Origin: Thiodiazotropha sp040791665
GTDB taxonomy: Bacteria; Pseudomonadota; Gammaproteobacteria; Chromatiales; Chromatiaceae
Assembly (NCBI GenBank): GCA_040791665.1
Contig: JBFNNX010000014.1
Span: 124,001 to 188,000, forward strand
Length of the DNA stretch: 64,000 bases
Direction: 5' to 3'
Position 1 is the stretch's first letter. Each line of letters begins with the position of its first letter. Shown piece by piece: positions 54,686 through 64,000 of the stretch. A program made the position numbers and the translations under genes. The notes under the pieces are model-generated. The model saw only the letters and a list, made by a program, of their open reading frames with translations, did no database searches and had not been told where the DNA came from.

Positions 54686-54764
54686 ACCAACGTAAGACAC
54701 CGCCTGATGCCATCTTTCGGTGGTCAGGTCGGTGATAAATGATTTCTACAAAGAGGAGAGAGTC

Positions 54765-55133
54765 ATGGCAGTTGTCGCCCTCAAACCAGGATATGCGGAT
54801 ACAGTTGAGATCCGTGACAGAAAGGAAAATTTTCTCGGCAACCAGGTGGTATATCTGCATTGGGAGGAGCATCTTAGTTTTTGTGCAGCAACCGCTTTTC
54901 CATTGCCGCCCGACATGCCATTCGGTGCCCTAACCGAACAACTGATACCACAGTACTATGGTATGCACCCTGACTTTGGGATGATCGACTGGGATCGTGT
55001 GGAGTGGAAGATCAATGGTCAACCGTCAACGCCTGATTTGGATAAGAGCCTTGCGGATAACGGTGTCGATCACAAAGCCCTGATCTGTTTTCGCACCCCT
55101 GGATTGAATGGCTATAAGGGGTCCTGTTCATAA
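54765..55133 (+). CDS. dmpO: Phenol hydroxylase P4 subunit
   Basis: A 122-residue gamma subunit. It contains FLGNQVVYLHWEEHLSFCAA and YYGMHPDFGMIDWDRVEW, typical of DmpO/TomA4. ATG at 54765 has GAGGAGAG upstream. The next gene is the extradiol dioxygenase, 89 bases on, where dmpP and dmpQ would be expected. Confidence 0.93.
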   Translation: MAVVALKPGYADTVEIRDRKENFLGNQVVYLHWEEHLSFCAATAFPLPPDMPFGALTEQLIPQYYGMHPDFGMIDWDRVEWKINGQPSTPDLDKSLADNGVDHKALICFRTPGLNGYKGSCS

Positions 55134-55222
55134 CAAAGCAAGCATCCGCTGCCATTCGTGCGGATCGTATTTGATTGATTTCACAGCGTCACACAAAACG
55201 GTGACCAGAGGAGGTTAGACTG

Positions 55223-56143
55223 ATGGCAATAAACGGCGTTTTACGTCCAGGACATATATCGCTACGTGTACTGGACCTGGAAGAGGGGCTGGTTCATTAC
55301 AAGGAGCGACTGGGTTTGATCGAAACCGACCGGGATGACCAGGGGCGGGTCTACCTGAAGGGCTGGGACGAACAGGATTGGTTCTCCGTTGTGTTGCGCG
55401 AAGCCGATACCACCGGCATGGATTTCATGGGTTTCAAGGTGGATAGTAGGGAGACCATGGATCGTCTTGAGGAGAAGCTGAAGACATTCGGTTGCAGTGT
55501 CAAACGAATTCCGGCCAATGAATTGAAGCATTGCGGTGAGCGGGTGCGCTTCGATTCCCCCACCGGTCACATGTTCGAGCTGTATGCGGAAAAGGATGTG
55601 AAGGGTACCGATATGGGCAGGGTGAACCCGGAGCCCTGGCCGGACAACCTCACTGGAATGCAGGTACAGCGCTTTGACCACTGCCTGTTATACGGTGACG
55701 ATCTGGATGGCAGTATCAAGCTGTTTACCGAAGTGCTGGGTTTCAGTGAATCGGAGAAGGTGATGGATGGCGGCCTCCAACTGGCCTCTTTTCTCACCTG
55801 TGGTATGAAGGCCCACGACCTGGCGCTTATCCGTCACCAGGACAAAGGCAAGCTCCATCATGCCTCATTCCTGCTCGGTTCCTGGGAAGAGGTGTTGCGC
55901 GCTGCCGATATTATCGGCAAGCACAAAATCTCAATCGATATCGGTCCGACCCGGCATGGCATCACCCGTGGCAGAACCATCTACTTCTTCGATCCTTCAG
56001 GCAACCGCAATGAAGTCTTTCATGGCTCATATGACTGGTATCCTGACCATGAACCTATAACCTGGACAGCGGATGAGTTGGGTGGCGCTATCTTTTACCA
56101 CGATCAGAAACTCAACGAACGTTTCCTCACCGTAGTAACCTGA
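55223..56143 (+). CDS. dmpB: Catechol 2,3-dioxygenase
   Basis: A 306-residue extradiol dioxygenase of the XylE/DmpB type that opens catechol to 2-hydroxymuconic semialdehyde. Fe(II) ligands His153 (RFDHCLLY), His213 (KLHHASF) and Glu264 (NRNEVFHG) are all present. GPTRHGITRGRTIYFFDPSG is the signature segment. GAGGAGG precedes the ATG. A large palindromic terminator follows. No lower meta-pathway genes (semialdehyde dehydrogenase or hydrolase) follow in the window. Confidence 0.96.
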   Translation: MAINGVLRPGHISLRVLDLEEGLVHYKERLGLIETDRDDQGRVYLKGWDEQDWFSVVLREADTTGMDFMGFKVDSRETMDRLEEKLKTFGCSVKRIPANELKHCGERVRFDSPTGHMFELYAEKDVKGTDMGRVNPEPWPDNLTGMQVQRFDHCLLYGDDLDGSIKLFTEVLGFSESEKVMDGGLQLASFLTCGMKAHDLALIRHQDKGKLHHASFLLGSWEEVLRAADIIGKHKISIDIGPTRHGITRGRTIYFFDPSGNRNEVFHGSYDWYPDHEPITWTADELGGAIFYHDQKLNERFLTVVT

Positions 56144-56163
56144 TCGGTTGTCGATTACTGACG

Positions 56164-56193
56164 CTATTAAGCCCCGCATGCGGGGCTTAATAG
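56164..56193. terminator. Bidirectional terminator between dmpB and the RND gene
   Basis: A perfect 30-base palindrome: the arm CTATTAAGCCCCGCA at 56164-56178 is followed directly by its reverse complement to 56193. The A/T ends and G/C core suit termination in both directions, between the convergent dmpB and exporter genes. Confidence 0.85.
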
Positions 56194-56219
56194 TCATTGT
56201 CATGCGAGCTATCCGTGAA

Positions 56220-58538
56220 TCAGCCGAAGTGGTCTGCCTTTACAAAATGCGGGCGTTTCATCACTCCGGATTGTGTTGAGCTCTGTTCCCTGTCGTTGGT
56301 GTACCGCAGGATCAAGGGAGTGACAACGAATGTACCGACCAAAGCCAGTATCATCACCATCGCACTTAACAGCCCGAACTGTGCAACCGGTGGGAACGTG
56401 GAAAATGTCAATGTGGCGAATCCCAAAGTGAGCGCCATTGCGGTAGTGAAAATAGGTAACGATTCCTGACGCAGGGTCAGTAACTGTGCACCCCGCTGCG
56501 ATGTGCCTTTCCTGATAAGACGCTGATAACGCACCATGAAGTGCATGGTGTGGTCGACACAGATACCCAATGCAATTGCGGCAACCATTACGGTACTTGT
56601 ATCCATAGTGATTTTGAAGTATCCCATTACTCCGAACAGGATGATGATGGGGAATAGGTTGGATAGTACGGCCACAAATCCCAGTTTCGTGTTTGCAAGC
56701 AGCAGTGAAATGAGAATGAAAATAATCCCCAACATCATAATCAATGAGCGGGTCTGGCCGTCAGCCATGTAGTCGACCGCCTGGCTGTTGAGATAACTGC
56801 TACCTGTCACTTTGATGCCGAGAGACGGATCCAGGGATTCATGTGCGAAGCTGATGATGTCCTGCACCGCCTGGTTGAGTTGCCTGGATGAATCGACAGC
56901 ATGTCTTACGATGATCCTTGCCTGGTTGTAATCTGCAGAGACGAATGACTTGGCGCTTGCATGACCGAGCAATGACATATAGCCGCTAACAAGCTCATCG
57001 CTTCCAGGTAAATAGATCTTGTCGGGTGTCGCACCATCGATACCGCTGTGTACAACGCCGATAAAATCGGCAAAGGAAAAACTCTTCTCGAATTCTCCAG
57101 TCTGTACAAGATAGCGTTGCAACATTTGCAACTGCCGCAGATTGGCGGTTTTCAGGAACGCCTCATCGCTGCCGTTGATCAGGATAGTGAGAGACTGTAT
57201 GCCTGATAATTTGTCTTGAATCAACGCGGCCTGCTCCGGCAGTGACGAGGAGGGTGGCAAAAAGGCCATGATATTGTTGTTGATTTCAAGTCGAGTGGCC
57301 CAGTAGCCACTTATAAGCATGACCAGTATCAATCCCGTGAGCAGCTGCCGCGGATAGCGGGATAGCACAATGAATATGGTTTCCACCAGTCTGATGAATC
57401 CAATTTCTCGCGAATTCGAAGCGCTACGATTTTGCTGGGATATACACTGCAGACAGGCCGGGACCAAGGTTGAAGTGATAATGAAATTAAACAACAACCC
57501 AATAGCTGTTATGAGGCCGAATTGCTCCAGCAGATCTATGCGGTTGAGCGATATGGACAGGAATCCGAGACAAGTTGTTATGAAAGTGAGCAGAATAGCG
57601 GTACCCATATGGTTGGCCATATATTGAGTGGCGTCGAAACGAGTCAGGCCACGCTTAATTCCCGACTGATATTCCGATATGAGATGGATATCTTCTGTGG
57701 AGCCGACAATAATCAGCAAGGCCGGGATGATCGATGTCATTATATTGACGGGAATCGCAAATATCGCCATAACGCTCAAGGTCCAGACAACGCTCAATCC
57801 GGCAGTCAAGAGAGGTATCAGCGCAGAACATGAGCGTTTGAATATCAACCACAAGGTCAACGTGAGAACGAACAACGACAAGGGAAGGATAATTCTGAGA
57901 TCATTGCGGATCTGTTCGCTGATACCCGATCGGATTGAGGGGTTGCCGAGGTGGAAAGCCTGGCGTAACCGACTCTGCAGGGGGGCGATGGCCTCGTCAA
58001 GCGCTGCAGAGACCGCTTCATCGAAACCACGATGATAACCGGTCATGTCCAGATAAAGATTGATCGCCATTACCGTTCCATCATGCGACAGCAGGTTTCG
58101 CTCTATCAGCGGGTTCAGCAACGCTGCATTGGTGATTTTCCGGATATGTGTTTGGGATTGAGGGATGGATTCAAGGTAGGGATTGGTATAGACAAAACCC
58201 TTTTCGGTGCGCAGGTATCTCATTGAAAAGAGGCTTGTGGTATGTGAAATCTGTGGGATTGCCTCGATTCTGCGCAGTGCTTGCTGTATGGCATTCAGAT
58301 TGCTGGGCTGCAGGAGATTGTCATCCTCCAGGTAGATCACTGTAATGGCGTCACTGCCAAACGTCCGCAAGCTATTCTCATAATCCGCCACTGTATCGGG
58401 ATGGTTCACCATCAATCCTTCGGCAGTGATTTCAATTCGCAGCGCTGCCAGCTGCAGAGCGGCAGCCAGGGTGATGATTGAAATAATTATGATAACAAGC
58501 CATGAATGATGCGCTGCAGTGGTGATGAGTCGCTTCAT
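56220..58538 (-). CDS. RND superfamily (MMPL-type) exporter
   Basis: A 772-residue inner-membrane transporter with about 12 TM helices in two repeats, each with a large periplasmic loop (about 33-210 and 420-580). The segments AALLIIVGSTEDIHLISEYQ and AIALGICVDHTMHFMVRYQ are the matching, Asp/His-bearing TM4 and TM10-type motifs of the MMPL/HpnN-like family. Substrates in this family are often lipids or hydrophobic compounds. It faces the dmp operon convergently, so shared regulation is not implied. Confidence 0.87.
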   Translation of the reverse strand: MKRLITTAAHHSWLVIIIISIITLAAALQLAALRIEITAEGLMVNHPDTVADYENSLRTFGSDAITVIYLEDDNLLQPSNLNAIQQALRRIEAIPQISHTTSLFSMRYLRTEKGFVYTNPYLESIPQSQTHIRKITNAALLNPLIERNLLSHDGTVMAINLYLDMTGYHRGFDEAVSAALDEAIAPLQSRLRQAFHLGNPSIRSGISEQIRNDLRIILPLSLFVLTLTLWLIFKRSCSALIPLLTAGLSVVWTLSVMAIFAIPVNIMTSIIPALLIIVGSTEDIHLISEYQSGIKRGLTRFDATQYMANHMGTAILLTFITTCLGFLSISLNRIDLLEQFGLITAIGLLFNFIITSTLVPACLQCISQQNRSASNSREIGFIRLVETIFIVLSRYPRQLLTGLILVMLISGYWATRLEINNNIMAFLPPSSSLPEQAALIQDKLSGIQSLTILINGSDEAFLKTANLRQLQMLQRYLVQTGEFEKSFSFADFIGVVHSGIDGATPDKIYLPGSDELVSGYMSLLGHASAKSFVSADYNQARIIVRHAVDSSRQLNQAVQDIISFAHESLDPSLGIKVTGSSYLNSQAVDYMADGQTRSLIMMLGIIFILISLLLANTKLGFVAVLSNLFPIIILFGVMGYFKITMDTSTVMVAAIALGICVDHTMHFMVRYQRLIRKGTSQRGAQLLTLRQESLPIFTTAMALTLGFATLTFSTFPPVAQFGLLSAMVMILALVGTFVVTPLILRYTNDREQSSTQSGVMKRPHFVKADHFG

Positions 58539-58827
58539 AGGGATAACCCTGAATCCTTAGAAATATCCAGATTTCCTGAATTCAGTGTTTCACTAGTCGA
58601 TTTTAATTCCTATGAGATGGGTTACTTACGATCTGTGACATATTCACATGCAATCGGGAATACCAGGGCCGAATTTAACTCCTGGGACGACCCTGTTATT
58701 TTTTTCGAGCTGATCTACTATCAAAGATGACGAAGTCTGAATTGATGGGAGTTATTTTTTATAAACAGGGTCTTATATCAGCAAGGATCCAGTGATTATT
58801 GACCTGTCCATTTGCTCTTAAACTGTA

Positions 58828-61800
58828 ATGAACTTTAAAGCGTCAGGTCAACTCCTTGTCTGCATCTTGCTTATACTATTCTGTGGCGTCTCTGCTGGAG
58901 AGGCGTCGATAAGCGACAAACGGATACTGTTGCTCTACTCCTATCATCCAGGTTTCCCGACTTCGCCGCGGATCCTTTCGGGTATCCGAGACCTGTTTCA
59001 CTTGGAGAGCCCCCTTATCGATATCGAATATATGGATTCGAAACGGCTCTATAACAAAAAAAGCCTCGATTACTTTCACCAGCAGTTCTCAAATAAATTG
59101 GCTAACCGGGAACCATACGACCTGGTGATTACGGCGGATGATAATGCGTTGGACTATATGCTTGACCTGGGAGCATCGCTGTTCGTGGGGGTACCCAAGG
59201 TTTTCTTGGGCGTAAATGACATCAGGAAGGCGATGAAGTTGGAAGAGCGCGCGGATGTCACAGGTGTGGTCGAGGTGCCTTCGTTCAGAGAAACCATCGT
59301 CATGGCCAAAGCGATTTTCCCGCAAAGAAAAATAGCCTATATCCTGGTTGACGGAACGACCAGTGGCCAGAGCGATTTACGAACGATTCTCGAGGTTTTC
59401 GGAAAGGACGGGTCGTTGCAGTTTTCAACCCTGTCACTGGCCGATCAAGACTGGGAGGCTTTTAAAAAAGCCTTAAATGCAGCTGATCCGGATGGGATGG
59501 TTTTTTTGCTTTCAGCCTACCGGGATGTACATGACGCACTGCTCTCTTTTGAAGAGAGCCTGGAGCTGATTCGGAACTCCACAGATCTACCGATTTTTCA
59601 CTTTTGGCGACATGGCATGGGGAGCGGCGTACTGGGTGGCGTGATAATCGATCACTATGCCCAGGGTCGAGAAGCGGCGGCTTTGGCGTTACGCATTTTG
59701 CGGGGTCAACCCGTATCCGGCTTGCCGATCATCCGTGAGAGTCCGAACGTGCCGACCTTGGACTACCGCCTTGTAACGTCATACGGCATCGATCACACCA
59801 AGCTACCGGATGGGTATCAATGGATCAATCTGCCAGTAGAGATCGCTACTCCCTATCGGAAATATTTTCTCTATACCCTGATGGGTCTGGGATCGTTGTT
59901 GGTGCTGGTTTTCGTCTTGCTGCCACTGTTGAGAAAGTCCCGGCAACTGAGCCGGGCGCTCACTAAAAGCGAGCAGCAATATCGCACTATCGTCGAGAAC
60001 AGTCATGACGGTATATGGCAGATCGACAGCGAGGGCAATACAACCTTCGTCAATCAGGTCATGGCCGATATGTTCGGGTATAGAACCGATGAGATGATGG
60101 GTAGATCTTGTTACGACTTCATGGATGAAGAGGAGATACAGGTTGCCCGGGACAACCTGCAACGGAGACGTAGCGGTATCGTGGAGTCTCATGACTTTAG
60201 GTTTCGGCACAAACAGGGGCACGATATATGGACCCGAATGAAGACAGGGCCCGTCAAGGATAGCGATGGAAGATTTGTCGGTGCCGTTGCCATGGTAAGC
60301 GATATTACTGAGGCGAGAAAAGAGAGGATACGATTAAAGGAGAGCGAGGAGAACTTTAAACAGTTGACCCATGCCATTCGAGAAGTCTTTTGGTTGGGAT
60401 CCTCGGATTGGCAAGAGGTTTACTATGTCAGTCCGGGTTATGAGTTGATGTGGGGTAGAAGTTGTCAGAGTCTGTATGACAAGGCCACCAGCTGGATCGA
60501 GGCATTGCCACGTGAGGATCTTGAACGTGTCGAGAGTTTTCTTACGGAACATTTACAGGAACCCTGGACAGAGCTGCGCTTTCCTGAATATCGGGTAATT
60601 CGCCCAAACGGTGAGGTATGCTGGGTGGATGCCAAGGCATTTGCCATCTACGATGAGTCGGGAAAACTTTATCGTGTCGCCGGTATCGCCGAGGATATCA
60701 CGCAACGAAAAAACAACGAGCTAAAGCTCAATCATCGCTTCGAACTTGAAAAGTTGATTGCAAAACAGGCCTCCATACTGCTGGATACCGGTATCGATGA
60801 GCTTGATCAAAGACTTGCCAGCTTGTTGGAAGAGATTGGTCAATTTTCCGCAAGCGATCGCGCCTATCTTTTCCAGTTCGATAGGGATCGTAACACCATG
60901 TCGAATACCCATGAGTGGTGCGCTGAAGGAGTGGCGACGCAAACAATGAAGCTGCAAAAACTCCCCCTTTCCGATTTCGAATATATGCTGGGGCAGTTTA
61001 AACAAGACAGACCGCTTTTTATCGAGTCCCTCGAGGATCTGCCGGAAGAGGCCGGTGAATTCAGGCATCATCTGGCCGAACAAGAGATAATGTCGTTGCT
61101 GGTGATGCCAATCCGCATCGATCAGGTGCTCATCGGCTTCATCGGTTTCGATACCGTTACTGTCAGTTCGACCTGGCAGCAAGAGGATATTCTGTTACTT
61201 CATACATTTTCCGACGTGCTGGCCAGCGCCATAAGACGACAACGTACCGAAACCGCTCTGCGAGATTCGCGTCGTACCATGCGGGTCTTGCTTGACAATC
61301 TTCCGGGAGCGGCCTATCGCTGCAGATCCGATCAACACTGGAGCATGATCTTTATCAGTGATGGTATTACTGAAATCACGGGGTATAAACCGTCAGATTT
61401 GGTTGCTAATAAGCTACTGAGTTATGCCGATGTGATCCATCCGGAGGACAGGGAGCTAGTGTCGAAGCAGGTAGCGGCTGCAATCGACGAAGGTGTTACC
61501 TTTGAAATCGAATACAGGATTTTCGACCGCTGGCAGAGAGTGCGCTGGATGTGGGAAAGAGGGGCTCAGGTTGAATCAAAAGACGGTACTCCCTTCCTCG
61601 AAGGTTTTATCTCCGATATAACCGATCGCAAACAGGTCGAAAGTGCGCTGCAAGCTAGCGAAGACTATCAGCGCTTGATCATGAATTCGACGGCGGAGGG
61701 TATCTACAGTCTCGATGAACACGGTCTCTGTACCAGTGTAAACCAGGCTGCCCTGGCGCAATTGGGTTATGAGGGTGAAGAGGAGCTGATTGGCCAGCCC

Positions 61801-64000
61801 ATGCACCTGGTCATACACCATTCACATGCGGATGGTTCAGAATATCCGAGCGAGGAGTGTCCAATATACAAAGCCTTCAACAGGGGTGAGCAGATTCATG
61901 TGGATAGCGAGATCTTCTGGCGCAAGGACAGCAGCAGTTTCCCGACAGAATACTGGTCGTATCCGCTGATCAAACAGGGGAATATCCGGGGAGCCGTCGT
62001 AACCTTCATCGATATCACCGAGCGGAAATTCAATGAAGAGGTGATGGAATCGAGGGTCAAGTTGCATGAATATGCACAGGGGCACGACGTCAATGAGCTT
62101 CTGGTCTTTGCGCTGGATCTGGCTTGCGAAAAGACCGACAGCAAAATCGGCTTTTACCACTTTCTCGAGGATGACCAGAAAACCCTCTCGCTCCAAGCCT
62201 GGTCTAGCGAGACGACCGAGAGTTTTTGCCAAGCTGCGGGAGAGGGATTGCATTACGATGTCGATGAAGCGGGTGTCTGGGCCGATGCGGTGAGGGAGAG
62301 ACGCCCGGTCGTCCACAACGATTATGCATCGCTGCCCCATCAGCACGGGTTGCCCGAAGGTCACGCCGAAGTAACTTGCGAACTCGTTGTACCGGTATTC
62401 AGGGGCGACAAGATTGTCGCCATCATGGGGGTGGGCAATCATGCCCGGCAAAACTATGACGATCACGATGTGGAAAAAGTTAACCGGATTGCAGATCTGG
62501 CTTGGGACATCGTCGAAAACAAGCTGATTGAGGGTCAGCTGGAACAGAATCGCCAGCAGCTCAGTACGATACTTGACACGGTCAAGGAGGCGGTCGCACT
62601 TTGGGATGATCGCGCAAGGCTGCGATATGCCAATACTGGTTTTTTTTCACTACTGAAGCTGCCCATCGAACTGTGGAACAGAGAGGCGAGCGCCGGTAAA
62701 TCTATTGGTGAGTTGGTCCCTCAGGCCTCACCGTTGAAAAATATCGAGTCGCTGCTGACCCGTCTGTTGAACAGAGGGGAGTCGATTGAAAATCTCCCTC
62801 TGGAAATTGAAAGGAAAGGGCGGGAATCCATATGGATCGGATTGACGATTCATGCGCTTTATAATAGAGGCACTGGCCGAATAACCGGCGCGGTCTCGAC
62901 CATGTCGGATATCACCGAGCAGAAGAGCCATGAGCATCGGCTGGAACAGTTGGCCCATTTTGATAATCTTACACGGTTGCCCAATCGCCTGCTGGCCATT
63001 GACCGTCTGCGACAGATGGTCGCAAGAGCCAGACGTACCGGTGAACTGATGGCTGTTTGCTATCTCGATCTGGATGGATTCAAGGCTGTAAACGATACGT
63101 TTGGACACGAGGCGGGAGATGAGCTGTTAAGAGAAACGGCTCAGCGGCTGGCTCTGTGTGTGCGTAACGGAGATACGGTAGCCCGTTTGGGTGGTGACGA
63201 GTTTCTGATTCTATTGGCCGACTTGAAAGATCAACAGGAGAGTCAGTTCATCCTCAAGCGTATTCTGGAGATGACGACAAAACCCTATAGCATTTCCGGA
63301 AACGCTCAGTCGACAGTCACCGCCAGCCTCGGTGTCACCCTGTTTCCCAATGATAATTCTGAACCTGATACGCTAATTCGACATGCAGACCAGGCAATGT
63401 ATATGGCAAAGGAGTCGGGTAAGAATTGTTACCAGTTCTTCAACAAGGATTTCGAACGGCGGGTCCAGGCGCAGGAGGAAACGCTTGGTGAAATTATCAA
63501 TGCCTTGGATAGCGATCAATTCATTGTCTACTATCAACCTGTGCTCGATTGCCGGGCGGGTCGGGTTATTGCCGCGGAAGCATTGATACGTTGGGATCAT
63601 CCCATATTGGGTCTGCTTGAACCGGCGGAATTTCTGCCATTGATCAACAAGAGTGATGTAATGCTATCGCTCACAGAGCAAGTTATCGAGCAGGCGGTCA
63701 TGCTGATCGAGCATATGCATGCCAAGGGTTCGACACTCTCGGTTGGCATCAATATTTTTCAAGAACAGTGTTATGATCCGGTTTTTTTCACTCTGTTGCA
63801 AAATCATGTGAAGAAGCTGCAACGGCGTCAGCGTTCACTGTTACAGCTGGAGATTTCGGAGCAGGTCGTCACATCCCATTTCACTCAGACGGAACGATTT
63901 ATCGGTGATTGTCTCGAAATGGGAGTCGAATGTGTGCTCGACGATTTCGGTATCGGCGATACCTCGATTCAACAGATTTCACGGCTCCCTGTCAGAGCGA
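58828..64000 (+). CDS. Giant multi-PAS/GAF sensor with GGDEF-EAL, incomplete at window end
   Basis: Open from ATG at 58828 to the window end (1724 codons). A signal peptide (about 1-25) and an ABC-type substrate-binding periplasmic domain (about 30-340, RILLLYSYHPGFPTSPRI) are followed by a TM helix (about 351-370). Then come PAS 1 (about 385-500), PAS 2 (505-630), GAF 1 (636-810), PAS 3 (815-935), PAS 4 (940-1070), GAF 2 (1075-1230), PAS 5 (1243-1365), GGDEF (1370-1535) and EAL (from 1550). The cyclase motif GGDEF is near residue 1455, with the RNGD inhibitory site before it. EALIRW near 1584 and DDFGIG near 1711 are present, so both enzymes may work. The end lies outside the window. Confidence 0.92.
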   Translation, partial: MNFKASGQLLVCILLILFCGVSAGEASISDKRILLLYSYHPGFPTSPRILSGIRDLFHLESPLIDIEYMDSKRLYNKKSLDYFHQQFSNKLANREPYDLVITADDNALDYMLDLGASLFVGVPKVFLGVNDIRKAMKLEERADVTGVVEVPSFRETIVMAKAIFPQRKIAYILVDGTTSGQSDLRTILEVFGKDGSLQFSTLSLADQDWEAFKKALNAADPDGMVFLLSAYRDVHDALLSFEESLELIRNSTDLPIFHFWRHGMGSGVLGGVIIDHYAQGREAAALALRILRGQPVSGLPIIRESPNVPTLDYRLVTSYGIDHTKLPDGYQWINLPVEIATPYRKYFLYTLMGLGSLLVLVFVLLPLLRKSRQLSRALTKSEQQYRTIVENSHDGIWQIDSEGNTTFVNQVMADMFGYRTDEMMGRSCYDFMDEEEIQVARDNLQRRRSGIVESHDFRFRHKQGHDIWTRMKTGPVKDSDGRFVGAVAMVSDITEARKERIRLKESEENFKQLTHAIREVFWLGSSDWQEVYYVSPGYELMWGRSCQSLYDKATSWIEALPREDLERVESFLTEHLQEPWTELRFPEYRVIRPNGEVCWVDAKAFAIYDESGKLYRVAGIAEDITQRKNNELKLNHRFELEKLIAKQASILLDTGIDELDQRLASLLEEIGQFSASDRAYLFQFDRDRNTMSNTHEWCAEGVATQTMKLQKLPLSDFEYMLGQFKQDRPLFIESLEDLPEEAGEFRHHLAEQEIMSLLVMPIRIDQVLIGFIGFDTVTVSSTWQQEDILLLHTFSDVLASAIRRQRTETALRDSRRTMRVLLDNLPGAAYRCRSDQHWSMIFISDGITEITGYKPSDLVANKLLSYADVIHPEDRELVSKQVAAAIDEGVTFEIEYRIFDRWQRVRWMWERGAQVESKDGTPFLEGFISDITDRKQVESALQASEDYQRLIMNSTAEGIYSLDEHGLCTSVNQAALAQLGYEGEEELIGQPMHLVIHHSHADGSEYPSEECPIYKAFNRGEQIHVDSEIFWRKDSSSFPTEYWSYPLIKQGNIRGAVVTFIDITERKFNEEVMESRVKLHEYAQGHDVNELLVFALDLACEKTDSKIGFYHFLEDDQKTLSLQAWSSETTESFCQAAGEGLHYDVDEAGVWADAVRERRPVVHNDYASLPHQHGLPEGHAEVTCELVVPVFRGDKIVAIMGVGNHARQNYDDHDVEKVNRIADLAWDIVENKLIEGQLEQNRQQLSTILDTVKEAVALWDDRARLRYANTGFFSLLKLPIELWNREASAGKSIGELVPQASPLKNIESLLTRLLNRGESIENLPLEIERKGRESIWIGLTIHALYNRGTGRITGAVSTMSDITEQKSHEHRLEQLAHFDNLTRLPNRLLAIDRLRQMVARARRTGELMAVCYLDLDGFKAVNDTFGHEAGDELLRETAQRLALCVRNGDTVARLGGDEFLILLADLKDQQESQFILKRILEMTTKPYSISGNAQSTVTASLGVTLFPNDNSEPDTLIRHADQAMYMAKESGKNCYQFFNKDFERRVQAQEETLGEIINALDSDQFIVYYQPVLDCRAGRVIAAEALIRWDHPILGLLEPAEFLPLINKSDVMLSLTEQVIEQAVMLIEHMHAKGSTLSVGINIFQEQCYDPVFFTLLQNHVKKLQRRQRSLLQLEISEQVVTSHFTQTERFIGDCLEMGVECVLDDFGIGDTSIQQISRLPVRA

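Noticed and set aside
53747..54700. Open frame of 317 codons on the reverse strand
   Set aside because: A shadow of dmpN, whose codons and diiron motifs are clear.
55134..55222. A remnant of dmpP or dmpQ between dmpO and dmpB
   Set aside because: The 89 bases hold no Cys-rich ferredoxin motif or reductase fragment in any frame.
58506..58730. Open frame of 74 codons between the RND gene and the giant sensor
   Set aside because: It overlaps the RND start region on the other strand and lacks a ribosome site.
1..64000. CRISPR array, tRNA genes, insertion sequences or prophage
   Set aside because: No regularly spaced repeats, no tRNA cloverleaf pattern, and no transposase or phage genes were seen; this is a reading, not a computed search.

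Overview
The window is chromosomal DNA of a gammaproteobacterium. The block mrcA (reverse) / pilMNOPQ-aroK-aroB-damX-gltB-gltD is the classical gammaproteobacterial order, and Rof, a DUF3135-type protein, YcgL and SlyX are mostly found in that class. Many c-di-GMP and PAS/GAF sensors, type IV pilus assembly genes and an aromatic-degradation operon suggest a free-living or facultatively host-associated environmental bacterium. Genus cannot be set from sequence reading alone. No tRNA, rRNA, CRISPR array, insertion sequence or prophage was seen.

Layout. 0.2-5.5 kb: a membrane GGDEF-EAL protein, an H-NS-like protein (reverse), rof, a DUF3135 protein, rpmE and a secreted thermonuclease. 5.8-12.0 kb: a PFK-family phosphofructokinase, a membrane protein with a histone-H1-like tail, a TlpA-type thioredoxin fused to an alpha/beta-hydrolase-like domain, a dienelactone hydrolase, a Cys-rich exported protein and a PPK2 kinase. 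12.2-17.7 kb: sucCD (reverse), a KamA-family radical SAM enzyme, gltA. 17.7-20.8 kb: an unknown protein and PBP1A (reverse). 21.0-36.1 kb: pilMNOPQ closed by a strong terminator, aroK, aroB, damX, gltB, gltD. 36.1-40.1 kb: glycogen phosphorylase overlapping a ycgL gene, then a DsbC-like protein with two C-terminal SH3-like repeats. 40.2-46.1 kb (reverse): a phospholipase D-family protein, slyX, an ArsR regulator, a response regulator, a hybrid histidine kinase, and bcp. 46.5-49.4 kb: a PEP-CTERM/XrtA-type AAA ATPase, a small hypothetical, a frameshifted membrane gene and an AEC transporter. 49.5-56.1 kb: a sigma-54 phenol catabolism module with divergent dmpR, a -24/-12 promoter, dmpKLMNO and catechol 2,3-dioxygenase. 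56.2-58.5 kb: an RND-superfamily exporter (reverse). 58.8 kb to the end: a giant sensor (over 1,700 residues) ending in GGDEF-EAL and running off the window.

The clearest functional story is the phenol module. Phenol or a similar effector should activate DmpR, which drives a sigma-54 promoter in front of a multicomponent phenol hydroxylase and the ring-cleaving extradiol dioxygenase. The usual reductase (P5, DmpP) and the [2Fe-2S] ferredoxin (DmpQ) are missing from exactly the place where the Pseudomonas CF600-type operon carries them. Electron supply must therefore come from elsewhere in the genome. Other unusual points are an intrinsic terminator inside the signal-peptide region of the thermonuclease gene, a PFK lacking the usual Mg-binding aspartate, several unusual domain fusions, and perfect inverted repeats in intergenic regions.
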